The notes under the pieces: generated by a model
Told to the model about the DNA's origin: nothing
Database searches by the model: none
Seen by the model: only the letters and a program-made list of their open reading frames with translations
DNA from: Saccharofermentans sp.
GTDB lineage: Bacteria > Bacillota_A > Clostridia > Saccharofermentanales > Saccharofermentanaceae
Direction of reading: 5' to 3'
DNA length: 26,537 nt
Assembly: GCA_024695565.1 (NCBI GenBank)
Contig: JAILHX010000050.1
Location: forward strand, 1-26,537
Position numbers and translations under genes: made by a program
In this document: one piece after another, positions 1 to 6,234 of the stretch
How the letters are laid out: the number at the start of each line of letters is the position of its first letter
Numbering within the stretch: the first letter of the stretch is position 1

Positions 1-1
1 C

Positions 2-781
2 TATGACGATGTTCTTGACGGAAGGTTCTCGATAAGCGACAGGCATAAAATCTGGCAATATGAGGTCTTGGGCAGGATCCCTGTTGAAGACAAGAAGAGG
101 GAAAAGCTGCAGGAATATCTTGGAGACAAAGTCCGCCTGCCTGAGAAGAATAAATTTGCAGGTCAGAAGATCAATACCGCAAAATGTCCGGTCTGCGGTA
201 AATCAGGCCTGAACAAACGTGAAAACACGCTTTACCGTTGTGAACAGTGCATGACCAGAGTTTATACGGATCTGCATGATGTGGTCATGTACATATATGA
301 TCAGGAACTGCATGATGCTTTGTACAGATCAATGCAGTTATCAGCCAAAGGTGATTACAGTAACGCTTTGAAAGAAATCACACCTTATGAGAATAAAGCG
401 TGGGATAATCTGGGTTTTGTCTATCAGCTGGGATTGGCATACCGCAGGGCCGGCTATGAAGATATGGCTGCCAACTGGTTCTTTAAATGTAAATGTATCA
501 AGTTGGATTATGTCATGGCTTATCACAGCATCGGCCTGATCAATTTTCAAAGACGCAAATTCCGGAATGCATTAAGTGAGTACGATTATTCAGTCAAGTT
601 CCTTGAGGCTGATCCTGATGCATATACAATTGAAGAGCGCAGGACATTCTATGCTTTGTATGGCGGATCGCTCGCAGGATGCGGCCGCAAAGAAGAAGGA
701 GAGGCAATGATCAGGAAGGCCGAAGAAATGGGCTATGGCAACGGCAAAACGATCAGGCAGATAGCAGGTCTCCCGGTCTGA
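2..781 (+). CDS. Zinc-ribbon and TPR-like protein (5' end outside window)
   Basis: The reading frame is open from the first bases of the window, so this is the C-terminal part of a longer protein. The internal TTG at 68 has no convincing ribosome binding site and is not taken as the start. A zinc ribbon with two CxxC knuckles (CPVC and CEQC, about 20 residues apart) is visible, followed by helical segments resembling tetratricopeptide repeats (motifs such as YQLGLAYRRAGYEDMAANWF and AYHSIGLINFQRRKFRNALS). Proteins of this design usually mediate protein-protein contacts. The upstream part, which may carry a J-domain or another catalytic module, is not in view. The specific function is unknown. 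Confidence 0.75.
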   Translation, partial: YDDVLDGRFSISDRHKIWQYEVLGRIPVEDKKREKLQEYLGDKVRLPEKNKFAGQKINTAKCPVCGKSGLNKRENTLYRCEQCMTRVYTDLHDVVMYIYDQELHDALYRSMQLSAKGDYSNALKEITPYENKAWDNLGFVYQLGLAYRRAGYEDMAANWFFKCKCIKLDYVMAYHSIGLINFQRRKFRNALSEYDYSVKFLEADPDAYTIEERRTFYALYGGSLAGCGRKEEGEAMIRKAEEMGYGNGKTIRQIAGLPV

Positions 782-822
782 TCATCCAAAGACAAAACTG
801 GTATTGAGGAGAGGAAAAGAGA

Positions 823-934
823 ATGTATTGCAGAGTTCTTCTACTTTATATTTGGTGTTACTTTCATAATGGCAGCGGCATTCCTGGTGCTGGCTGTCAT
901 CACAAACATCAAAGAGAAGAAGATCAGCTGTTAA
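823..934 (+). pseudogene. Tiny single-pass membrane protein, apparent frameshift at codon 2
   Basis: A strong Shine-Dalgarno (GGAGAGG, 808-814) sits 8 nt before ATG 823, but the frame of that ATG encodes no plausible protein. The frame one base further on encodes a convincing membrane peptide: IAEFFYFIFGVTFIMAAAFL, then VLAVITNIKEKKISC, ending at TAA 932-934. This is one hydrophobic helix followed by a positively charged tail. Removing one T after the ATG would give a 36-residue protein with a good start. It may be a real small ORF with a sequencing or assembly error, a mutated gene, or a gene starting at a rare ATT (827). The end overlaps the convergent phosphoesterase gene by 11 nt. Confidence 0.4.
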
Positions 935-1526
935 TAGCCATATCCTCGTCCCAGTATTTTTCCTTTTTGCCGAGCATATACATTATGTCGTCATCGCTGA
1001 ACAATCTGAAATGATTAAGGTCAACTCCGACATTGAATCCGAAAGGCTTCCACAGCCCGCCGTATCTGTGCGTGTGGCCGAATAAAGTCTGACAATCTTC
1101 AGCGTGGTCAGTAGGTTTATGCGTCAGAAAAAACTTTACGCCCTTTATATCGACAAAGTCATTCAGTTTTACGTCATCGAATCTGCAGGAAGGGTCATTT
1201 AAGCAGTATTCGCGGAACTTATCAAAAGAACCGTCAAAACCTTCGTCTATGGCACGCTGTTCATTGTTTCCGATAATGAGAATGATGTGCGCATTTATCT
1301 GCTTTGATACGGCAAGACCGCTCCTGAAATCCTTCTCGACCTTAGGCCCGCAGTTACAGAAATCTCCGATGACATATATGGTGTCTTCTGAAGATGCCTG
1401 TTCATTCCAGATCCTTATCTGTTCTTCGGTATACTCATTGATGTCCTTGAACGGCCGGTTATCACGGACCATGACAAATTTTGAATCCGAACCGAAATGA
1501 GTATCTGCGGTATACCAGTTGCTCAC
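924..1526 (-). CDS. Calcineurin-like metallophosphoesterase
   Basis: This 200-residue protein has the complete order of metallophosphoesterase motifs: DTHFG near the N-terminus (residues 8-12), GDF (about 54-56), GNNE (about 86-89, in place of the common GNHD), THKP (about 134-137) and GHTH (about 150-153). These residues bind the two catalytic metal ions. The protein is cytoplasmic, with no signal or membrane segment. The small bacterial members of this family have varied or unknown phosphodiester substrates. The start is GTG at 1526, preceded by a G-rich ribosome binding site (about 1536-1540 on this strand). The gene is transcribed away from the small RNA upstream of it. The exact substrate cannot be read from sequence. 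Confidence 0.88.
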   Translation of the reverse strand: MSNWYTADTHFGSDSKFVMVRDNRPFKDINEYTEEQIRIWNEQASSEDTIYVIGDFCNCGPKVEKDFRSGLAVSKQINAHIILIIGNNEQRAIDEGFDGSFDKFREYCLNDPSCRFDDVKLNDFVDIKGVKFFLTHKPTDHAEDCQTLFGHTHRYGGLWKPFGFNVGVDLNHFRLFSDDDIMYMLGKKEKYWDEDMAINS

Positions 1527-1624
1527 TGTCTTTTTCCCCCGTCAAAAATGCGAAAATCAATTATAAATGACAAGAATCATTATAGTACAAAACCGCATTT
1601 AAGCTATCAGGGCGCGAGATTCCG

Positions 1625-1743
1625 CAAAAAGAAAACCCGGGGCTGAAGTCTCCCCGGGTCGTTACGATGTCGTTTATTTCAAAGGCATCAGAGGCAAAGC
1701 GTTAAACTCGAACAGGCTGCTTTGCCGTTAGTTTTATGGCATG
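1625..1743 (-). ncRNA. Small structured RNA, copy 1
   Basis: This stretch holds no gene but a complete small transcription unit on the minus strand. Transcription should start near 1742 from the promoter at 1749-1777 and stop at the hairpin at 1635-1659, followed by TTTTCTTTTT, giving about 115 nt. The RNA has an 8-bp stem (GGCAAAGC at 1726-1719 with GCTTTGCC at 1700-1693), an 18-nt loop containing CCTGTTCGA, a second weaker pairing GATG/CATC, and the terminator stem. A diverged copy at 11200-11315 keeps the same architecture, with a compensatory change in the first stem (C-G here, U-A there). I do not recognise it as a known Rfam family. It has no credible ORF. Confidence 0.75.
1635..1659 (-). 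terminator. Intrinsic terminator of small RNA copy 1
   Basis: On the minus strand, ACCCGGGG pairs with CCCCGGGT around a 9-nt loop (8 bp, almost all G-C) and is followed by a T-tract (TTTTCTTTTT, 1635 down to 1626). The T-tract lies only on the minus-strand side, which fixes the direction of the transcript. Confidence 0.85.
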
Positions 1744-1748
1744 TTTAT

Positions 1749-1777
1749 AGCATATCAGTATAAACCCACCAAGTCAA
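1749..1777 (-). promoter_or_regulatory. Promoter of small RNA copy 1
   Basis: -35 TTGACT (1777-1772), spacer of exactly 17 nt, -10 TATGCT (1754-1749) with an extended -10 TG (TGA before the hexamer). The -35 box, most of the spacer and the flank upstream of the -35 are identical to those of the second copy, including the unusual motif CCTATTGACTTGGTGGG. Confidence 0.75.
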
Positions 1778-1864
1778 TAGGAATATAGAAGCAGAAGTTT
1801 TGTTTTTTCGAACTGAAAGAAATAAAAATATTGCCTTTTTCCGAATGTAAATGTTCCCTGAATA

Positions 1865-1879
1865 CCTATATGATATAGG
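1865..1879. promoter_or_regulatory. Perfect palindrome upstream of the dehydrogenase gene
   Basis: CCTATAT-G-ATATAGG is a perfect 7-1-7 inverted repeat, 40 nt before the start codon at 1920. It contains a possible -10 (TATGAT). Its form fits a dimeric repressor operator; the cognate regulator is unknown. Confidence 0.45.
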
Positions 1880-1919
1880 CAGGTAGAGAAAATGATTCAT
1901 GGAAAGGAAGGTATCAACT

Positions 1920-2984
1920 ATGGATAAGATCCGTATAGCGTTCTTCGATACAAAGGATTACGACAAAGAGTCTTTCATCCGTTCCGGTGAGGCCCTTAAG
2001 TCCGGCAATCAGGATGAAGGTTTATTTGATATCAGATACTTTGAAGCAAGGCTTACACCTGATACATATAAACTTGCCGAAGGCAGCGATGCGGTATGCG
2101 TCTTTGTTAATGACGATATTAACGCCTTTGTTATAGATAAACTCTGCGAGATGGGCGTCAAGCTGATAGCTTTAAGATGCGCCGGATACAACAATGTTGA
2201 TGTTGAGTATGCTTATGGCAAGATCCATATCGTAAGAGTTCCTGCATATTCTCCTTATGCAGTTGCTGAGCATGCGATGGCTTTGCTTCTGACATCTATC
2301 CGCAGGATACACAAGGCATATATCAGGACAAAGGATTTCAACTTCAGTCTGAATGGACTTACCGGATTTGACCTTCACGGCAAAACGGTAGGTGTTATAG
2401 GAACAGGTAAGATCGGTAGGATCTTCATCAATATCTGCAGAGGTTTCGGTATGCATGTGATCGCATACGATAAGTTCCCGGCAAAAGATACCGACATCGA
2501 GTATGTATCTTTGGATGAGATATGGAAGAATAGCGACATCATATCGCTTCATTGCCCGTTGACTAACGAGAGCCGCCACATGATCAACTCTGAGAGCATT
2601 GAGAAGATGAAGAAGGGTGTTGTTCTTATCAACACATCAAGAGGTGCTCTTATCGATTCTGAGGCCCTTGTAGAAGGCATAAAGCAGCGTAAGGTCGGTG
2701 CGGCCTGCCTGGACGTTTACGAAGAAGAATCTAACGTATTCTTCCACGATTATTCGAACCACATCGTAAACGATGACGTATTGGCAAGACTTGTCTCCAT
2801 GCCTAATGTAATCGTCACATCGCATCAGGCGTTCCTCACCAACGAGGCATTGTCCAACATTGCAGATACGACGCTGAAGAACATTACAGACTTTATGTAC
2901 ACCGGTTACAGCGGGAATGAAGTCTGCTACAAATGCGCGAACCTCGAAAATTGTAATCAGAAGCATGAGAAGAAGTGCTTTTAA
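1920..2984 (+). CDS. ldhA: D-lactate dehydrogenase-like 2-hydroxyacid dehydrogenase with Cys-rich tail
   Basis: The protein belongs to the D-isomer-specific 2-hydroxyacid dehydrogenase family and is most like LdhA, which reduces pyruvate to D-lactate with NADH. Visible are the Rossmann motif GVIGTGKIGR (near residue 155), the substrate-binding Arg in LRCAGYNNVD, the Glu of DVYEEE and the catalytic His in TSHQAF, the usual Arg/Glu/His set. The ATG at 1920 is chosen over 1899 because GGAAGG lies 8 nt before it. Unusually, the C-terminus carries CYKCANLENCNQKHEKKCF, four Cys (residues about 336, 339, 345 and 353) not found in typical LdhA. Its likely role is fermentative NAD+ regeneration; another 2-keto acid substrate is possible. 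Confidence 0.85.
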   Translation: MDKIRIAFFDTKDYDKESFIRSGEALKSGNQDEGLFDIRYFEARLTPDTYKLAEGSDAVCVFVNDDINAFVIDKLCEMGVKLIALRCAGYNNVDVEYAYGKIHIVRVPAYSPYAVAEHAMALLLTSIRRIHKAYIRTKDFNFSLNGLTGFDLHGKTVGVIGTGKIGRIFINICRGFGMHVIAYDKFPAKDTDIEYVSLDEIWKNSDIISLHCPLTNESRHMINSESIEKMKKGVVLINTSRGALIDSEALVEGIKQRKVGAACLDVYEEESNVFFHDYSNHIVNDDVLARLVSMPNVIVTSHQAFLTNEALSNIADTTLKNITDFMYTGYSGNEVCYKCANLENCNQKHEKKCF

Positions 2985-2993
2985 AGTAAATGC

Positions 2994-3024
2994 AGAGGCT
3001 GTCCATCGTGACAGCCTCTTTAGT
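2994..3024 (+). terminator. Intrinsic terminator after the dehydrogenase
   Basis: AGAGGCTGTC and GACAGCCTCT form a 10-bp stem around a short loop, followed by TTAGTTCTT, 10 nt after the stop codon. Confidence 0.85.
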
Positions 3025-3122
3025 TCTTGGAGACGTGACTCCGTCGAGTACGCGAGGAACGAAGCGAGCGAGACAATAAACCACCCGCTATGCGGGTGCG
3101 CGACAGAAGTTATACAAAGAAG

Positions 3123-3174
3123 TCACCTTCCCCTATAATCGAGGTGTTCAAGCCGAGATTATAGGGGAAGGTGA
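3123..3174 (+). promoter_or_regulatory. IS200 leader stem-loop that sequesters the transposase RBS
   Basis: Two 18-nt arms (3123-3140 and 3157-3174) are perfectly complementary around a 16-nt loop. The 3' arm contains GGGGAAGGTGA, the ribosome binding site of the ATG at 3179, so the hairpin should block translation. In IS200 such hairpins also stop transcription entering from outside. Confidence 0.8.
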
Positions 3175-3178
3175 CGAA

Positions 3179-3511
3179 ATGGCAAACGCCAGTAACAGTT
3201 TAGCGCACACAAAATGGATGTGTAAAAATCACATAGTGTTCACGTCGAAATATAGGAGAAAGATAATCTTTAACCAGTATAAGGAAAGCATAGCGAAGAT
3301 ATTACGGCAGCTGTGTCAGTACAAAGGGGTTGAGATTATAGAGGGGCATCTCATGCCCGACCACGTGCACATGCTGGTAAGCATTCCGCCAAAGTATTCA
3401 GTAGCACAGTATATGGGATATCTGAAGGGAAAGAGTGCCCTGATGTTATTCGATAAGCATGCAAATCTGAAATATAAATTCGGCAACAGACATTTTTGGG
3501 AGGAAGGATAG
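3179..3511 (+). pseudogene. tnpA: Truncated IS200 transposase TnpA
   Basis: The 110-residue product matches the N-terminal two thirds of the roughly 150-residue Y1 (HUH) transposase. The start (HTKWMCKNHIVFTSKYRRK) and the metal-binding HUH region (HLMPDHVHMLV) are present. The frame ends in two consecutive TAG codons after FWEEG. In the +1 frame just beyond, VDTIRNT resembles the family's continuation (GYYVDTxGRN), so indels destroyed the frame. The helix carrying the catalytic tyrosine is absent, so the protein cannot cut DNA by itself. Translation would also be held down by the hairpin over its ribosome binding site. Confidence 0.85.
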
Positions 3512-3514
3512 TAG

Positions 3515-3784
3515 ACACAATTAGAAATACTATTTTCTAAGGTCTCTGAGAAATCAGGGACCTTATTTGTTCTGGGGCTTGCTATCGTCGGACTGGAAGC
3601 AGGATATGTATTTCTTTACCGTGCGGGATGGAAGGTAAGCAATGGGGCTCTGACCGCAAACATCTGTCTGGCCGTTGCATTACTTGTAATCGGATATTTG
3701 CTCTTTAATGAAACAATTTCGATAAAGAAGCTGGTTGGTGTAGTAGTATGTGGAGTAGGATTGTTCTTGATAAACGGAAAATGA
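3515..3784 (+). pseudogene. C-terminal half of an EamA/DMT-type small transporter
   Basis: After the two stop codons the same frame continues to TGA 3782-3784. From about 3565 it encodes a typical EamA-family C-terminal half: LGLAIVGLEAGYVFLYRAGW, then hydrophobic helices with GYLLFNE and a final VGLFLING. Full-length small EamA proteins are about 140 residues, so the N-terminal half is missing. There is no start codon or ribosome binding site for the fragment. The simplest reading is that IS200 insertion plus deletion or recombination removed the 5' part. It ends 24 nt before the methyltransferase gene, which may once have been co-transcribed with it. Confidence 0.7.
3539..3564 (+). terminator. 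Hairpin with GAAA tetraloop at the IS200/transporter junction
   Basis: AAGGTCTCTGA and TCAGGGACCTT form an 11-bp stem (one G-U pair) closed by a GAAA tetraloop. The T-tract after it is weak (ATTTGTT). It resembles an intrinsic terminator and marks where IS200 sequence ends and transporter homology begins. Confidence 0.55.
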
Positions 3785-3808
3785 CGCGAAAGCAGAAAGG
3801 GCGATTAT

Positions 3809-4606
3809 ATGGAAGAGTATATTGAAGGGAACAAGGCGGCATGGGAAGAGGCCTTTGATAACAGGGACGCTTCATGGGGTGCCGATATAACAGATCGCAT
3901 ACAAAAAGAAGAGTATCCATTCTTTGAAAAAGAAATGGTGGATATTTTGAGGAATTTCGATATCGAAGGAAAGACGGTTGGCCAATTCTGCTGTAATAAC
4001 GGCAGGGAGCTTCTGTCTTTGGTTAAAAGCGGAAAAGCTGCGAAAGGAATTGGTTTTGATATTGCCGAGAACCAGGTTGCCTTTGCAAATGAAAAAGCAG
4101 GGGAGCTGAATCTGCCGTGTGCGTTTGAAGCTGCAAATGTCTATGATATCGATGAGAAGTTCAACGAACAGTTTGACATGGTAATCATTACTATAGGGGC
4201 GCTTTGCTGGTTTAAAGATCTTGACCGATTTTTCGAGGTGGTTGCAAGATGCATGAAGCCCGGAGCGGTGATCTTATTAAATGAACAGCATCCCTGTACA
4301 AACATGCTTGCTACAGACGGAGATGAAGGGGTTGATCCTGAACACAGGAAGGACTGCCTCTATTCTTACTTTGATCATGAGTGGACCGGAAATGGCGGCA
4401 TATATTATATGACACTTAAGAGCTATCACTCGAAGACTTTTACTGATTTTACTCATCCGATGTCAGAGATAATTACAGGGATGTGTTATAACGGAATTGT
4501 TGTTACAGGACTTCAGGAATTTGATCATGATATCAGCGGCGGGTTTACTTCGATAGATAAAAGCGGTTATCCGCTCTCCATGATCTTGCAGGGCAGGAAA
4601 CTCTAA
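3809..4606 (+). CDS. Class I SAM-dependent methyltransferase
   Basis: This 265-residue cytoplasmic protein has a Rossmann-type methyltransferase core in its first half. The SAM-binding motif I is the variant VGQFCCNNGRELLSL (around residues 55-69) instead of the standard GxGxG. It is followed by the acidic position in GIGFDIAENQ, a post-motif VYDID and a motif IV-like FDMVIITIGAL, then FFEVVARCMKPGAVILLNE. The CCNNGRE form recurs in a subgroup of small-molecule methyltransferases of unknown substrate. The start at 3809 has GAAAGGG 7 nt upstream. The substrate cannot be inferred; the neighbours (a transporter fragment and a TetR operon) do not help. Confidence 0.85.
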   Translation: MEEYIEGNKAAWEEAFDNRDASWGADITDRIQKEEYPFFEKEMVDILRNFDIEGKTVGQFCCNNGRELLSLVKSGKAAKGIGFDIAENQVAFANEKAGELNLPCAFEAANVYDIDEKFNEQFDMVIITIGALCWFKDLDRFFEVVARCMKPGAVILLNEQHPCTNMLATDGDEGVDPEHRKDCLYSYFDHEWTGNGGIYYMTLKSYHSKTFTDFTHPMSEIITGMCYNGIVVTGLQEFDHDISGGFTSIDKSGYPLSMILQGRKL

Positions 4607-4643
4607 GACAGCCTTTTTCTGTATTGTTTTTGTTTAAGTGCTA

Positions 4644-4698
4644 TTGACAGGTTATGCTATGCGGTATAATATAAACACGATTATATAATTCTGTTTAT
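4644..4698 (+). promoter_or_regulatory. Promoter and putative operator of the TetR operon
   Basis: TTGACA (4644-4649) and TATAAT (4665-4670) are separated by only 15 nt (or TAATAT at 17 nt). Immediately downstream, ATAAACA (4671-4677) and TGTTTAT (4692-4698) form a dyad around the expected transcription start, a plausible site for autorepression by the TetR-family product. Confidence 0.5.
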
Positions 4699-4712
4699 GG
4701 AAAGAGATTATT

Positions 4713-5306
4713 ATGGCACGTAAAACCTCAATTTCAAAAGAAGTAATTCTTGAGGCGGCATTAAAGATGCTTATCAGAGACGGATATGCATCGGTCAATG
4801 TGAAGACACTTGCAGCTGAGATCGGATGCTCGACTCAGCCCATTGTCTGGCATTTCGAGAATATGGATGGATTAAGGCGGGAGCTTGCTGAATACGCGAT
4901 GCAATATGCCGCGAAGAAGGCTGCTTCAAATCATGAGAACAAACTTGAGAGTTTTGAATTCTTAGGCAGATCCTATGTGAAGATGGCGCTCAAGGAACCG
5001 AATCTTTTTAAGTTTCTTTATCTTGGTGAGCGTCCCATTGCTAAACCCTATGATCTTAAGAGCTTTGGCAAGGCAAGAAATAAAGAGCTGATCGGCATGA
5101 TAGCTGAACAGACCGGTCTTAATGAGGAGCAGGTAATACGATTTGTTAGGAATACGATCATTTATTCACACGGCATAGCAACGATGCTTGCGACCGGAGT
5201 TCTCAAGGGAACTGAGAAAGAGATGATGAAAATGATCAACAATGCTGCTGATGCGTTCATTCTAAGCGAAGGCGCTGATCCTGAGATTATAAAGGGAAAG
5301 GGATAA
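4713..5306 (+). CDS. TetR/AcrR-family transcriptional regulator
   Basis: This 197-residue protein has the N-terminal TetR helix-turn-helix (residues about 8-55: ILEAALKMLIRDGYASVNVK, then LAAEIGCSTQPIVWHFENMD) and a helical ligand-binding and dimerisation domain. The HTH recognition region CSTQPIVWHF replaces the common VSKGTLYHYF. The start ATG follows GAAAGAG. It is followed after 4 nt by two small membrane protein genes on the same strand, which are its likely targets together with itself. The inducer is unknown. Confidence 0.88.
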   Translation: MARKTSISKEVILEAALKMLIRDGYASVNVKTLAAEIGCSTQPIVWHFENMDGLRRELAEYAMQYAAKKAASNHENKLESFEFLGRSYVKMALKEPNLFKFLYLGERPIAKPYDLKSFGKARNKELIGMIAEQTGLNEEQVIRFVRNTIIYSHGIATMLATGVLKGTEKEMMKMINNAADAFILSEGADPEIIKGKG

Positions 5307-5310
5307 TAAA

Positions 5311-5697
5311 ATGTTATCAACTGTAAGTTCAATAACAGGAGCAGTACTGCTCCTCGCTGTAGCTGTGATGGAAGTCCTTCTGATTATCGGTCTTCCGTTG
5401 GGTGAGTTTACAATGGGCGGAAGGCATAAAGTCCTGCCACCGATGTACAGGGTGTTTGCTGCTTCATCGATTGTCCTGCAGCTCTTTGGAGCGTTTATTA
5501 TTCTTCAGGGCGGCGGAATCATGGTCATGTGGTTTGCCGGTAATGTGACAAAGATAATCTGCTTTGTTTTCGCAGGTTTCTTTGCCGTAAACACCATCAT
5601 GAACCTTATATCGCCAAGCAAAAAGGAAAAGATTGTAATGACACCTCTTGCGGCGGTTGAAGCCTGCTGCTTTGCAATAACAGCTTTCTTAATGTAA
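5311..5697 (+). CDS. Small four-helix membrane protein
   Basis: This 128-residue, highly hydrophobic protein has about four predicted transmembrane helices (roughly residues 8-27, 47-68, 72-96 and 108-127). The first loop contains the motif LPLGEFTMGGRHKVLPP, similar to a widespread uncharacterised Firmicutes membrane family with GG-x-x-x-VLP in the same place. It begins 4 nt after the TetR stop codon and is followed after 9 nt by another membrane protein gene, so the three are very likely one operon. Function unknown; a role in response to a membrane-active compound would fit TetR control but is only inference. Confidence 0.7.
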   Translation: MLSTVSSITGAVLLLAVAVMEVLLIIGLPLGEFTMGGRHKVLPPMYRVFAASSIVLQLFGAFIILQGGGIMVMWFAGNVTKIICFVFAGFFAVNTIMNLISPSKKEKIVMTPLAAVEACCFAITAFLM

Positions 5698-5706
5698 TCA
5701 GAGTCG

Positions 5707-6198
5707 ATGATCAAATTTCTCAGACTGTTTAAGCACTATTATTTAGGCATATCTTTTGTCGGAATAGCCGCCTTTGTTATACAGGAGATTCCGTATATTG
5801 TTATGCCTCTGGTCAACCCGTCTTCTAATCCGATAATGAATATGCAGAACGGGATCAAATGGCTTGAGATCGCCCAGGGCGTATTCGGTGTTCTGGCCAT
5901 GATCCTTTTGATGATGATCGTAAGAGATGATGTTAAGGCATTTTCTATAGTTGCATTAAAAGAAAAACTGTTCTTCTTTTTGACGGCTGCAATGATACTG
6001 ATCAACTTTACCGGATGGGCGTTCTACTATATGGGATATCAATACGGATGGCTGATCGTAATGACACAATTTGCTGTTGTTCCTTTGTATTATCTGTTCT
6101 ACGGTCTGTGGAAGAAGAATTATTTATTGGCTTTAACTGCCGTACCGTTCTTTGTGATCCACACGGTCAACGGTTATATCAATTTCTTGATGGTTTAA
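5707..6198 (+). CDS. Hypothetical multi-pass membrane protein
   Basis: This 163-residue protein has about five hydrophobic segments (near residues 12-33, 55-72, 86-106, 111-131 and 137-158). No conserved catalytic motif is recognised. It is the third gene of the TetR operon. The stop lies 36 nt from the stop of the convergent polyprenyl synthase gene, with only a weak hairpin (AACCTT/AAGGTT) between them. The family is not recognised. The small loops and absence of charged membrane residues give no hint of transport specificity. Confidence 0.65.
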   Translation: MIKFLRLFKHYYLGISFVGIAAFVIQEIPYIVMPLVNPSSNPIMNMQNGIKWLEIAQGVFGVLAMILLMMIVRDDVKAFSIVALKEKLFFFLTAAMILINFTGWAFYYMGYQYGWLIVMTQFAVVPLYYLFYGLWKKNYLLALTAVPFFVIHTVNGYINFLMV

Positions 6199-6234
6199 TT
6201 ATTTGCAGTATGCATTCCTTTTGAGAGAAACCTT

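Larger units (their letters stand above)
3061..3538 (+). mobile_element. IS200-type insertion sequence remnant (right part lost)
   Basis: The left part shows IS200/IS605 hallmarks: a subterminal hairpin CACCCGC-TAT-GCGGGTG (3082-3098), a long stem-loop just before the transposase gene, and a Y1 transposase ORF. The right end and the last third of the transposase are missing, and the sequence passes into an unrelated hairpin and transporter fragment. The left boundary is approximate. IS200 elements move without target duplication, so no direct repeats are expected. Confidence 0.75.

Noticed and set aside
1625..1777. Possible 6S RNA or riboswitch
   Set aside because: At about 115 nt with an intrinsic terminator and no open-promoter-like bulge it is too short for 6S. 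It has its own terminator well before the next gene, and a second copy precedes an unrelated gene, which argues against a cis riboswitch.
2172..2579. Antisense ORF inside the dehydrogenase gene
   Set aside because: It is a shadow of a well-supported gene, with no ribosome binding site or recognisable domain.
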